In this document: positions 42,718 through 51,495 of the stretch, in pieces
Layout: every line of letters starts with the position of its first letter
Position numbering within the stretch: the stretch's first letter is position 1
NCBI GenBank assembly: GCA_030123625.1
Contig: CP126121.1
Span: 1,032,179 to 1,096,178 of the forward strand
Source of the DNA: Nitrospira sp.
GTDB taxonomy: Bacteria; Nitrospirota; Nitrospiria; Nitrospirales; Nitrospiraceae
DNA: 64,000 nucleotides
Reading direction: 5' to 3'
Made by a program: the position numbers and the translations under genes
The notes under the pieces: generated by a model
The model's input: only the letters and a program-made list of their open reading frames with translations
Databases searched by the model: none
Told to the model about the DNA's origin: nothing

Positions 42718-43533
42718 ATGTCATTTTATGCCTTCCGGCTTGACACAATTCATGTGTTGAACCCTCGTGGAAAGATTCCGGACAATGACATTGTGACGTT
42801 CACTGTTTTTGTCAATCAATTGGACCGTGGGCACGGTGGCGGCTTCTTCCCTGCCATGGCTGCAGGTGCAGTTGTTCCGGCAGCGGCGGTGACACCGACC
42901 ACCCGGAGTGGAATGGGATTGGACTGGATTATAGGGCCTTTGGAAATTGCGCCTGGGGATGTCGTTACGATTGCCTACTCAGGTTTTAACACCAGCGATA
43001 GCGAACTGGATCTTAGTGGACAAGACGAACTCATACTAAAGACCTTAGATGTCATTGTAAGTGCAGCGGCTGGAGCACCGGGAGGACTTGTGGGATCAGC
43101 AGTTACTACGGCCCTTGGATTTATAGGAGACCCGGTCGGAAAATTTATTGGGTTCAAGAAGCAAGGTCCCTGTAATGGCTTAGTCTTTTCTGACACAATC
43201 ACGTTCGGAGGAGCAGGATTAGACGCCTTGAGCTTTCGTCCGCCTTTGCCTGTCCACCAAAATCTTCCTGATGCCAGCGAGGTCTCTTTCGCGCGGGCAT
43301 ACACGGATGAGACTACGCACAACTCTGATATTTGTGGTGAAATTGCTCATTCTGAGATTACATTCTCCGTATTATTGTTGCCCTTCATATCTGTCACCTA
43401 CTACGCTAGCCGACTCTTTCCTAAACATTGGGTGAATGGGAGATCGGTGCCAAATCTTAGAGAAGGGCTGCGGCAGCTAGCGACATCTGGGACGACAGTG
43501 AGTATCCGTTCATTGCTCCGTCTGCAGCCCTAA
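42718..43533 (+). CDS. Unknown beta-rich protein with a hydrophobic Gly/Ala hairpin
   Basis: 271 residues without signal peptide. The first ~110 are beta-strand rich (IVTFTVFVNQLD, GPLEIAPGDVVTIAYSG). Then comes a small-residue hydrophobic segment (about 118-150, IVSAAAGAPGGLVGSAV and TALGFIGDPVGKFIGF) that could insert into a membrane like a pore-former's hairpin. A cysteine in QGPCNGLVFSD and strands follow. I do not recognise a family. It lies between copy B and the aegerolysin-like gene; a pore-forming partner role is a speculation from that context. Confidence 0.65.
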   Translation: MSFYAFRLDTIHVLNPRGKIPDNDIVTFTVFVNQLDRGHGGGFFPAMAAGAVVPAAAVTPTTRSGMGLDWIIGPLEIAPGDVVTIAYSGFNTSDSELDLSGQDELILKTLDVIVSAAAGAPGGLVGSAVTTALGFIGDPVGKFIGFKKQGPCNGLVFSDTITFGGAGLDALSFRPPLPVHQNLPDASEVSFARAYTDETTHNSDICGEIAHSEITFSVLLLPFISVTYYASRLFPKHWVNGRSVPNLREGLRQLATSGTTVSIRSLLRLQP

Positions 43534-43809
43534 GAGGCAAGCCTAACCACAAGTGCACAGCGGTTATATACACGTGGCAGACATGGCTATTAATGAGAGC
43601 GCATGAGGCATGAGCACAGTAGCTATAGAAGAAACGATAAGAGATCATACAGTGCTGGTGTCGAGGCGCAGGGATAGTCACTGTGTAGGAGGTATCAAGA
43701 TTACCCTGACATTCGTTGCCCATACATTGCTCAAGCGTTGATAATTGTCACGGTTGTCAAAGACGGATTAGAGTTTGCCAACATTAATGTAAGTTGACTG
43801 GGAGGAATT

Positions 43810-44499
43810 GTGGCTGTCCGAATGTTCAGAGTCTACTTGTCGAATCACACTGAGTTCCCCTTGATTAAAGTCTATGACCACCACTGTGGGAATTCCTTGA
43901 CTCGTGGTATCTGGACTCCTGGTGGTTGGGAACCCCCATCTATAATTGAAGCTAAAACTGAACAGGCATGGCAAGCGGAGTCGTCTGGCATAGCCACAGG
44001 AACAGAAGGATATGTTAAATATAAAATAGGTAAAGTTCCCTTAGTTGTTCCCGGCGGACCTCCTCCTAAACCGGAGTTAGCAGATACGATTTATATCTAC
44101 TGGAATAATCCATTCGTGGGTGTTACAAGTGCCAAGGGATCCTCCAGTGTGAGTGATGTACATCCAGATTGCGATGCGCCGGATGAATCCCAAGGTACAA
44201 CTTTTGCTGATCCGAACTCACAATTTGAAGTTCACTCTACACGACACACAGAAGATGGTACAGCTGTACCGTCGCCGCTGGATGGGAATGAGGGCCCTAT
44301 ACTTTTTGAGGTACCAATTGCGCCTATTGTAGTTTTTGGTGAGTTACACATCATTGAGCATGCTTGGGTTCGGTTCGACATCCGCACAAAAGGAAGCGTA
44401 AGACAAGCTCTCCCTCTTGCCTATGATTCATCTACTGGTCTTCGGCGCATGTTTCAGACAAGCGCGCGGACGAAAAGTCTTCGATTAATTTTTCAATAG
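43810..44499 (+). CDS. Aegerolysin-like protein (Cry34/Gpp34 type) with C-terminal extension
   Basis: 229 residues, GTG start after GGAGG. The first ~115 residues follow the aegerolysin pattern: FRVYLSNHTEFPL, RGIWTPGGWEPP, AESSGIATGTEGYVKYKI and IYIYWNNPFVG, close in order to Cry34Ab1-type insecticidal and fungal aegerolysins, small beta-sandwiches that bind membrane lipids. These commonly need a partner to form pores (Toxin_10 or MACPF proteins); none is recognisable here. The C-terminal ~100 residues are extra and unrecognised. No signal peptide. 276 bases of non-coding DNA precede it. Confidence 0.7.
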   Translation: MAVRMFRVYLSNHTEFPLIKVYDHHCGNSLTRGIWTPGGWEPPSIIEAKTEQAWQAESSGIATGTEGYVKYKIGKVPLVVPGGPPPKPELADTIYIYWNNPFVGVTSAKGSSSVSDVHPDCDAPDESQGTTFADPNSQFEVHSTRHTEDGTAVPSPLDGNEGPILFEVPIAPIVVFGELHIIEHAWVRFDIRTKGSVRQALPLAYDSSTGLRRMFQTSARTKSLRLIFQ

Positions 44500-44729
44500 A
44501 ATCCTATGTCGTTTTAAGGTGTCGTCATCATAGGAAGAGTGGGGTCAAATCTTATATTGCGCATCACATTTCCGCTTCAAGTTCTAGGTTCCCATCTCGT
44601 TCTGTGCATAAGACCGCATTTCATACTTGTCTGGATGGATTCCGGTTCAGAGCAAATAGCGTTTGGCAAAACTCGGTCCTCAAAGTTTCCCCAAACTCAG
44701 CCATAGATATGTCTTCGTCCTGTGGTTAC

Positions 44730-45131
44730 TCAGCCCACAAACGCAGATGGCGAGACCGCAACTGTGGGAAATGCTTTGAGGATTTGTCTATCCGTGGTGA
44801 CTAAGGGCACGCGTAAATCTTGCGCCAAGGCGACAAACTCGCTATCGTATGCTGAACAACCCGATTGCGCCGCAAGACTCAGTACGTGATGGGAGATGAC
44901 GCTATACTCATAACCGGTCAACCACCGTTCAGCTTCTTCCACGATAGCCGCCGCTGCCTCCAGCGACAACGCGCATTTTCTGACTAACCCGATCAACACG
45001 TTGCGAAACTCAGATCGCCATAATAGCGGAGCCGCCCATGTAGAATCGCGCCGCAGTACGGCTTCGCTTTCTTCCGTTCGTTGCCCCTGGATATAGAGAT
45101 AGACCAAAAGATTCGTATCGGCGACGATCAT
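44730..45131 (-). CDS. vapC: VapC-type PIN-domain toxin
   Basis: 133 residues. PIN acidic residues are in place: Asp in MIVADTNLLVYL (residue 5), Glu in RSEFRNVL (about 41), Asp in SAYDSEFVAL (about 95) and Asp in VTTDRQIL (about 114). Ribonuclease toxin held in check by the antitoxin upstream, whose stop overlaps its start by four bases. A decayed second copy lies at 45596-45770. Confidence 0.9.
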   Translation of the reverse strand: MIVADTNLLVYLYIQGQRTEESEAVLRRDSTWAAPLLWRSEFRNVLIGLVRKCALSLEAAAAIVEEAERWLTGYEYSVISHHVLSLAAQSGCSAYDSEFVALAQDLRVPLVTTDRQILKAFPTVAVSPSAFVG

Positions 45132-45370
45132 GGCCGACCCACTGTTTTCAGATCGCCCAGGAGGCGATCCGTCACCTTGACTCCCTTCGACGTGCGGCGA
45201 AGCGCCCGAGCACGAGTCAATAACACATCCGCATCCACCGGGGCACTATGGGTCATCTGCTCGAGGTACCAGATGACCTGAAAATTCAGGCTACGATGTT
45301 GCGCGGCCGCCTGTTGTTTCAGTCGCCTCACCACTGGCTCAGGAACATTCTTGATGGTCAGGGTCGCCAT
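45128..45370 (-). CDS. FitA/VapB-type ribbon-helix-helix antitoxin
   Basis: 80 residues. MATLTIKNVPEPVVRRLKQQ followed by the helix AAQHRSLNFQVIWYLEQM is the ribbon-helix-helix pattern of FitA-like antitoxins; the C-terminal part would bind the PIN toxin. The ATG at 45370 has AGGAG six bases upstream; two further codons upstream overlap that site. Autoregulation of the pair is usual in the family. Confidence 0.88.
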   Translation of the reverse strand: MATLTIKNVPEPVVRRLKQQAAAQHRSLNFQVIWYLEQMTHSAPVDADVLLTRARALRRTSKGVKVTDRLLGDLKTVGRP

Positions 45371-45595
45371 CGCCATCTCCTCTCAGCGAGCATCCATAAT
45401 GCTATCGATATGGATACTAGCCTGACGGCATCACATGGTCAAGTGTCATCCCGGAAACATTTTGCTTGAGTCATGCCCATGTCCTCAAACAAATAGCACA
45501 GATCCAATTCATAAGTGCAATTTCTGCGGCGCTGAATGAGCGGGCCACATACGAGAAGTTCTCATGAGAAGCTTTAGGGTCACACTTGTTATGTG

Positions 45596-45770
45596 CATAG
45601 GACCGCATCTCATACTTGTCTGCCGGTCCATCGGCACTCAGGACACGCGCAAATCTTTCGCCGATGCGACTAACTCGCAATCGTAAGCAGAACAGCGGAA
45701 TTGCGCCGCCAGGCTTAGCACGTAGTGAGATACGGCACTGTACTCATGACCGGTCAACTGCGAACGAAAG
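45596..45770 (-). pseudogene. Decayed second copy of vapC
   Basis: The stretch 45645-45770 matches 44806-44930 in the vapC gene base by base with scattered changes (both have the segments CACGCG, AAATCTT, GACTAAC/GACAAAC, ACCGGTCAAC). Its 3' flank CATAGGACCGCATCTCATAC also matches 44608-44630. The frame is broken, so only the C-terminal third of a PIN toxin remains. Confidence 0.7.
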
Positions 45771-45904
45771 GCCTCAAGATAATCCGACCTGTACGCGCCC
45801 TACTGGATTTGAGAAATTGGACAATGTGCCCGGGAGATCTTGCTCGTCTTATAAAGGCTTGGTATGTTGCGAGCCGGTCGGATGGCACAAACATAGGAGG
45901 TCCT

Positions 45905-46189
45905 ATGAAAAAGAGACCTGCTAAAAAAGTTGCTGCTGCCGGCAAGCAGGTTGTGCGAAAGGGGAAGGCTCTGCGAGGCAAGGCCGGCGGGACGGCTCGT
46001 CAATTCAAAAAGACCGTTGCCGGTGCCGTGTCCACATCGAGCCGTCGGCTTAAGAAAGGCATCAAGAAGACGAAGTCCTTACCCGCCAGTCGTCAGGCAA
46101 GAGAGGTCGGTGAAGCCGTCGGCACCTTCCTGGGCCAAGCTATCGGCCGTGCCGAACGGATCGTGACACGAGTGGTGAAGAAGAAATAG
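45905..46189 (+). CDS. Small Lys/Arg-rich, histone H1-like protein
   Basis: 94 residues, over a quarter Lys or Arg (KKRPAKKVAAAGKQVVRKGK, LKKGIKKTKSLP), with Ala and Gly, and a helical end with GTFLGQAIGRAERIV. AGGAGG stands seven bases before the ATG. The composition resembles histone H1-like or AlgP-like DNA-binding proteins; it may be a nucleoid-associated protein. No catalytic features. Confidence 0.7.
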   Translation: MKKRPAKKVAAAGKQVVRKGKALRGKAGGTARQFKKTVAGAVSTSSRRLKKGIKKTKSLPASRQAREVGEAVGTFLGQAIGRAERIVTRVVKKK

Positions 46190-46296
46190 CCGAGAACAAG
46201 GCATTTCCAGGAGTCTGCCGAGGTTTCATTTCCCCGTGACAATGAAACTCTTCGCTCTTGCTTCCATGGGAATATGGGAAAAAGGAGGTGGTACAG

Positions 46297-46680
46297 ATGG
46301 CTCAACGACCTTTTCAAACCGGAGCGGTCGTCAATCTGAGTGATGGAGAAAGCACCAAAGAAACCGTCCTCGTGACCGTTCCCCGAAAGAAACGATTCCA
46401 TGCCCAATTTCTCGGCATCAATGGTTTCGGGCACCCGAACCAGTCCCTTTTCTATGCCCTTCACGTGACGACACGTTCTCAGGTAGGGATCTATCCCATT
46501 GCGCCCACCGGCATTTCCGAGATAGATGAACCCGAATTTCCGACGAGGTATTTCGGAAGCCAGGGATTAATTCTTTATGCGGACGCCGGATCCAACCTCA
46601 TCTTCTCAGTCGCACGTAAGAATACCACGGGCAACGTAAGGGTAATGATCGATATCTGTGGGCTTCTCGTGGATATTTGA
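46297..46680 (+). CDS. Unknown small beta-rich protein
   Basis: 127 residues with strong AAGGAGG before the ATG. The chain is a series of beta strands (KETVLVTVP, HAQFLGING, QVGIYPIAP, LIFSVARKN, VRVMIDICGLLVDI), consistent with a single beta-sandwich. No signal peptide or catalytic motif. No family recognised; it could belong with the beta-rich proteins of the island 3 kb upstream. Confidence 0.6.
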   Translation: MAQRPFQTGAVVNLSDGESTKETVLVTVPRKKRFHAQFLGINGFGHPNQSLFYALHVTTRSQVGIYPIAPTGISEIDEPEFPTRYFGSQGLILYADAGSNLIFSVARKNTTGNVRVMIDICGLLVDI

Positions 46681-46734
46681 CGAGAGAAGCAGCAGATTGC
46701 TGGACGAAAATCCCAATGAAAGTCGGTAAACACC

Positions 46735-47778
46735 ATGGAAATTGCTTTTGATATGAACACAACGCCAAACCCTTCTTCCATTTTGCAAACCGCCTTCGGC
46801 TTTTGGGGCTCCAAGGTCTTGCTCACGGCCGTCGAGGTCGGTCTCTTCACGAAACTTGCCGGTCGTCGTCTTACCGGCACTGAGTTGGGTCAAGAATTGC
46901 AATTCCACCCACGCGCGAACCCCGATTTTTTTGATGCCCTCGTGGCGATGAAATTTCTCGACCGCGACGGTGACGGCTCCCAGGCCAAGTATTTCAACAC
47001 ACCAGAAGGCTCCATGTTCCTCGATGCGGCGAGTCCGCGGTACATCGGAGGAATTTTAGTGATGCTCAATGCACGGCTGTTCAAATTTTGGAACGACCTG
47101 CCCGAAGCGTTACGGACTGGCCGGCCGCAGAACGAGGTCAAACACGGCCAGAAGGGAATGTTTGAAGAACTCTATTCGAACCTCCCAAGGTTGGAGCAAT
47201 TCATGGGCGCGATGACCGGACTTTCGCGCATCAACTTCGAGGCGTTCGCGGAAAAATTCGACTTCTCGAACTTCCGAACTCTCTGCGACGTGGGCGGCGC
47301 CACCGGTCTGCTCAGCGTCGAAGTCGCGAAGCGACATCCTCACCTCACGTGCACCAGTTTCGATCTGCCGGTGGTCGAACCGATTGCGAAGAAGCATATC
47401 GCCGCTGCCGGCTTGACGAGTCGCGTGAGCACGGCGTCCGGCGACTTCTTCAAGAACGAGCTGCCGAAGGCCGACATCATCACGATGGGCATGATCTTGC
47501 ATGACTGGAATCTGGAGAAAAAGATGCACCTGATCCGATCAGCCTACGACGCATTGCCGCCGGGAGGCGCTTTGGTGGCCATCGAAGCATTGATCGATGA
47601 TGCCCGACGCGAGAACGTGCAGGGACTGCTGATGTCGCTCAACATGCTCATCGAATTCGGCGATGCATTCGATTATTCAGGAGCGGACTTCCGCCGGTGG
47701 TGCGGCGAAGCCGGCTTCACACGATTCGAGACGATTCATCTGGCCGGGTCGTCGAGCGCGGCAGTCGCCTACAAATGA
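46735..47778 (+). CDS. SAM-dependent O-methyltransferase with dimerisation domain
   Basis: 347 residues. An N-terminal winged-helix-like dimerisation region (about 15-100, with AVEVGLFTKLAG) precedes the methyltransferase domain: SAM motif LCDVGGATGLLSVE (about 183), ASGDFFKNELPKAD (about 240), and LHDWNLEKK with the catalytic-type His (about 258). This is the plant O-methyltransferase/hydroxyindole O-methyltransferase superfamily. Substrate unknown. The start may be the ATG at 46735 or the next at 46753. Confidence 0.85.
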   Translation: MEIAFDMNTTPNPSSILQTAFGFWGSKVLLTAVEVGLFTKLAGRRLTGTELGQELQFHPRANPDFFDALVAMKFLDRDGDGSQAKYFNTPEGSMFLDAASPRYIGGILVMLNARLFKFWNDLPEALRTGRPQNEVKHGQKGMFEELYSNLPRLEQFMGAMTGLSRINFEAFAEKFDFSNFRTLCDVGGATGLLSVEVAKRHPHLTCTSFDLPVVEPIAKKHIAAAGLTSRVSTASGDFFKNELPKADIITMGMILHDWNLEKKMHLIRSAYDALPPGGALVAIEALIDDARRENVQGLLMSLNMLIEFGDAFDYSGADFRRWCGEAGFTRFETIHLAGSSSAAVAYK

Positions 47779-47862
47779 GCTGCACATCATGAATTCGCTA
47801 CCTTCCTGACTCTTGCCCATTCGCTTGACTCTCTCTCTCCTCACTCGTACGCTCAGTGTCCT

Positions 47863-48573
47863 ATGGGGGCCTCCAGTCATAAGAAAATTCTCATCGTTGA
47901 AGACGAGCAGGATATTCTGCAGCTCGTCCGGCACTATTTGGAGAAAGAGGGATTTCGCCCTGTCACAGCGATGAGCGGACTCGAAGCTCTGAAGAAAGTC
48001 AAAGAGGACAAACCCGATCTGGTCGTCCTCGATCTGATGTTGCCTGAAATGGATGGACTCGAAGTCTGCAAACGCCTCCGCTCCGTTCCGGATACCGCCA
48101 TGCTGCCGATCCTCATGCTGACGGCGAAAGCCGAAGAATCGGACACGGTCGTCGGTCTTGAGTTGGGCGCCGATGATTATGTGACCAAGCCGTTCAGCCC
48201 CAAGGCACTGGTCGCCCGTGTGAAGGCCTTGCTGCGTCGAGTCGAGCGCGCCCCCTCTACCGGGCCCGGTCTGTACCGGTATGATACGCTCACCATGGAC
48301 CTGGCCCGGCATGAGGTCACCATCGGAACGAAAGAGGTGCCCTTGACGGCGAAGGAATTCGGTCTGCTTGAACATCTCCTTCGGAATCGGGGGCGTGTCT
48401 TGACCCGGGAAGTTCTACTCAATGCCGTGTGGGGCTATGATTACTACGGCACGACCAGAACGGTCGACGTGCATGTCCGCCGGTTGAAACAGAAGCTGCC
48501 GCTTCTCGAAGAGGCCATCGTGTCCGTGAAATCGTTGGGCTATAAACTTAAAGACTTCGACGTGTCGGGATGA
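47863..48573 (+). CDS. phoB: OmpR/PhoB-family response regulator
   Basis: 236 residues. Receiver domain with acidic pair EDEQ (13-16), phosphorylated Asp57 (VVLDLMLPEMDG) and Lys in VTKPFSPKAL; C-terminal winged helix (about 135-230, LTAKEFGLLEHLLRNRGRVL and RTVDVHVRRLKQKL). The kinase gene overlaps its stop by four bases, and phosphate transport genes follow, which supports a PhoB role. The symbol is by context, not by a diagnostic motif. Confidence 0.88.
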   Translation: MGASSHKKILIVEDEQDILQLVRHYLEKEGFRPVTAMSGLEALKKVKEDKPDLVVLDLMLPEMDGLEVCKRLRSVPDTAMLPILMLTAKAEESDTVVGLELGADDYVTKPFSPKALVARVKALLRRVERAPSTGPGLYRYDTLTMDLARHEVTIGTKEVPLTAKEFGLLEHLLRNRGRVLTREVLLNAVWGYDYYGTTRTVDVHVRRLKQKLPLLEEAIVSVKSLGYKLKDFDVSG

Positions 48574-50429
48574 CATGGTCGATTCGATGGAAAGTGGCGT
48601 TCGGGACGCTTGTGGCGGTCGCCTGTGGGCTGTTGATTGCCGGTGTGATGACGATTCAATCCCTCGAACAGCGACACCTCACGCAATTCGGTGATGCGCT
48701 GGAGACAAAAACCAAGCTGGTCGAATACGGCTTTCAACCGCTGTTTCACTCATCTTCTGCACCTCCGACACTTTCATCCTTACAAGAGACGGCGCGCGAC
48801 CTCGGCAACCGAGCCTCCGCCCGAGTGACGCTGATCGCCGAAGACGGAACCGTGCTTGCAGACAGTGCCGTACGGGATACCGACGTGTCCGCCGTTGAGA
48901 ATCACAAGTCTCGACCCGAAATCCGACAGGCCTTTTCCACGGGGCAGGGACAGGATATCCGTCCCAGTCACACGACCGGCGAGCGAACGATGTATCGTGC
49001 CATTCTCATGCAGCCAGCACGGGGGGCATCGCCGCTTGTGGTTCGGGTAGGCCTTCCAATGGTCGTCCTGGACCGTGAACTCTCGGAGCTACAGCAACGT
49101 CTCTTCCTCGCGCTCGGGTTCGCTTTCCTTGTCGCCCTGACGCTGAGTGTCTGGCTGGCTCACAGCATCACCAAACCCCTTTCCGACATCGCGTCGGCGG
49201 CCCGCCGATTCAGTTCCGGCAACCAGGCATTTCACGTCAGAACGACCGCCCGAGATGAAGTCGGCCTCCTGGCCTCGACGCTCAATCACATGGCGGATCA
49301 GCTTCACGCCAAGATCGATGAACTCTCGGAAGACCGTGCCCAGCTGCTCGCCGTGTTGACCTCAATGGTCGAAGGCGTGATGGTGTTGGACCGTCGCGGC
49401 CAGGTGTTGCAAATGAATCCGGCGTTGGAACGCATGTTCGGCATCTCCCGCGTGGAGGCTCGGGGGAGATCTTGTGCCGAACTCTTTCGTCATCAACAGC
49501 TCAATGACCTGGTGACAGTCATGCTACGATCACGCACGCATCATCAGGATGAAATTGTGCTGCCATTGAACGGACGATGCCTTCAAGTTGAAGCCTCCCC
49601 CGCGGGAGGCGAACGGGAAAACGAGGCCAGTGTGGTCTTGGTGTTCCACGACATAACCGAACTGCGGCGCCTGGAGAAGATACGAAAAGACTTCGTGGCC
49701 AATGTCTCTCATGAACTTCGAACTCCACTCACTTCGATCAAGGGCTACGTCGAAGCGCTGCTTGACGGGGCCAAGGATGATCCTGCCGCCTCTGTAAAAT
49801 TCTTAGAAATCATCCTCAAGCAAAGCGATCGGCTGAATCTGATCATTGAAGATTTGCTGGAGTTGTCGAAAATCGAATCAGGCAGCGTCTCGTTCAAGGA
49901 AGAACCGCTTGAACTGCGTTCCCTCCTCGATCGGACGCTGTCGACGATTAAACCCATCGCGGAGAAAAATCGCCACCGGCTCGTCACAGCAGTCGATCCA
50001 TCGCTTCCCCCGGTGGCGGGTGATGAAGGCCGGCTCGTGCAAGTCTTGACCAATCTGCTCGATAACGCCGTCAAATATACGCCGACGGGGGGAACCATTA
50101 CGGTCGGCGCCAAGCTGGTGCCCTCCGTCGGGAGTGACGAGCCGGCACCCTGTGCGATCGAGCTCAGCGTCGCCGATACCGGAATCGGGATTCCCGAAGC
50201 GGACCGGCCCCGTGTCTTCGAACGGTTTTACCGCGTCGACAAAGCCCGGTCACGAGAGTTGGGAGGGACAGGACTCGGACTGGCGATTGTGAAGCACATC
50301 GTTGAAGGGCATGGAGGACAGGTGTGGGTCGAAGCAAATCATCCTCAGGGGAGTCGATTCGTGGTCCGTCTTCCACTCAACACCATGACTCACAAGCTTC
50401 CTCACATGAACGACGCAAGCAGGACGTAG
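48570..50429 (+). CDS. phoR: PhoR-like sensor histidine kinase
   Basis: 619 residues: membrane helix about 8-27, periplasmic sensor about 28-175, second helix about 178-200, HAMP about 203-255, PAS about 262-365, HisKA with His381 (NVSHELRTPLTSIKGYVEAL), HATPase about 490-605 with N box (LDNAVKYTP), G1 (ADTGIGIP) and G2 (GGTGLGLAIVKH). The 3' end overlaps pitA, read from the other strand, by 28 bases. Unlike E. coli PhoR it has a large periplasmic domain. Confidence 0.9.
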   Translation: MTWSIRWKVAFGTLVAVACGLLIAGVMTIQSLEQRHLTQFGDALETKTKLVEYGFQPLFHSSSAPPTLSSLQETARDLGNRASARVTLIAEDGTVLADSAVRDTDVSAVENHKSRPEIRQAFSTGQGQDIRPSHTTGERTMYRAILMQPARGASPLVVRVGLPMVVLDRELSELQQRLFLALGFAFLVALTLSVWLAHSITKPLSDIASAARRFSSGNQAFHVRTTARDEVGLLASTLNHMADQLHAKIDELSEDRAQLLAVLTSMVEGVMVLDRRGQVLQMNPALERMFGISRVEARGRSCAELFRHQQLNDLVTVMLRSRTHHQDEIVLPLNGRCLQVEASPAGGERENEASVVLVFHDITELRRLEKIRKDFVANVSHELRTPLTSIKGYVEALLDGAKDDPAASVKFLEIILKQSDRLNLIIEDLLELSKIESGSVSFKEEPLELRSLLDRTLSTIKPIAEKNRHRLVTAVDPSLPPVAGDEGRLVQVLTNLLDNAVKYTPTGGTITVGAKLVPSVGSDEPAPCAIELSVADTGIGIPEADRPRVFERFYRVDKARSRELGGTGLGLAIVKHIVEGHGGQVWVEANHPQGSRFVVRLPLNTMTHKLPHMNDASRT

Positions 50430-51394
50430 ACCCCCGCTCCTAACAGTGCGGCCCCGGGCAATGTGAACACCCACGCCGAAAAGATCTTGTTCGTGACTCC
50501 CCATCGAACCGCAGACAGGCGCTTGGTCGATCCCACGCCCAAGATCGCGGAAGTGATGGTGTGAGTCGTGCTGACCGGAAGACCGAAGTGCGCGGTGAAC
50601 AGCAACACCGAAGCCGCTGCCGTCTCAGCGCAAAATCCGTGAACCGGCTCAAGCTTCACCATCTTGATCCCGAGAGTCCGAATGATCCGCCACCCGCCGA
50701 CAGTGGTTCCGAGCCCCATCGCCAGCGCGCAAGCCACGATCACCCACGTCGGCACTTCGGTCGACGTCAAATGGCCGGATGCCACTAAGGCAAGCGTGAT
50801 GACTCCCATGACCTTTTGCGCGTCGTTCGCCCCATGGCTGAATGCCATGAAGCTGGCCGACACGATTTGGAGTCGGCTGAATACCTTGGTCGCCACGCCC
50901 CGATGAACTCGAAAAAACACCCAGCTGACCAGGACCATCAGGAGAAATCCTATCCCGAATCCCAAGAGAGGAGAAAGAATCATGGCTTCGAGAATCTTGC
51001 GCAGGCCGTTGAACTGAACCACCACCCAGCCGCCGTGCGCCACCGCCGAGCCCACGAGTCCACCGATCAGCGCGTGAGAGGAACTCGTCGGCAATCCCAG
51101 CATCAGGGTAAGAAAATTCCAGAGAATCGCGCCGCCCATCGCTGCGGCCACAACGGTATTCGTGATCGCGTCCGGAAAGACGATGCCACCCCCGATCATT
51201 TTCGCCACGGCCGTCGAAAAAAAGGCCCCGGCGACATTCAACACTCCGGCCAATACCACGGCGGCGATGGGGCTTAACACACGGGTGGAGACGACCGTCG
51301 CCACCGCGTTGGCACAATCATGCCACCCATTCGAAAAGTCGAACAGGAGCGCCAACACCACCGTCAAGAGTAGGATGCCGCTGAGTTCAGTCAT
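50402..51394 (-). CDS. pit: Low-affinity inorganic phosphate transporter, Pit family
   Basis: 330 residues with about ten membrane helices. The two PHO4-family repeats are visible: NGWHDCANAVATVVSTRVL near residue 23 and FMAFSHGANDAQKVMGVITL near 190. Transports metal-phosphate with protons. It converges on the kinase gene with a 28-bp overlap of coding ends and is followed upstream by its usual partner, a DUF47 protein. Confidence 0.93.
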   Translation of the reverse strand: MTELSGILLLTVVLALLFDFSNGWHDCANAVATVVSTRVLSPIAAVVLAGVLNVAGAFFSTAVAKMIGGGIVFPDAITNTVVAAAMGGAILWNFLTLMLGLPTSSSHALIGGLVGSAVAHGGWVVVQFNGLRKILEAMILSPLLGFGIGFLLMVLVSWVFFRVHRGVATKVFSRLQIVSASFMAFSHGANDAQKVMGVITLALVASGHLTSTEVPTWVIVACALAMGLGTTVGGWRIIRTLGIKMVKLEPVHGFCAETAAASVLLFTAHFGLPVSTTHTITSAILGVGSTKRLSAVRWGVTNKIFSAWVFTLPGAALLGAGVYVLLASFM

Positions 51395-51495
51395 GATGTG
51401 ATTGAATGCTATCCGCTTATCTGAAGGCTATTCACGCATGGAGGGCTTGAGGGCACACAGACATCATCATAGCCGCGCGTTCCATTCATGGGCGA

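Noticed and set aside
44528..44570. GAGTGGGGTCAAATCTTATATT segment (start of it only quoted as GTGGGGTCAAATC)
   Set aside because: It recalls ends of REP-associated transposase elements, but there is no second end or transposase in the window.
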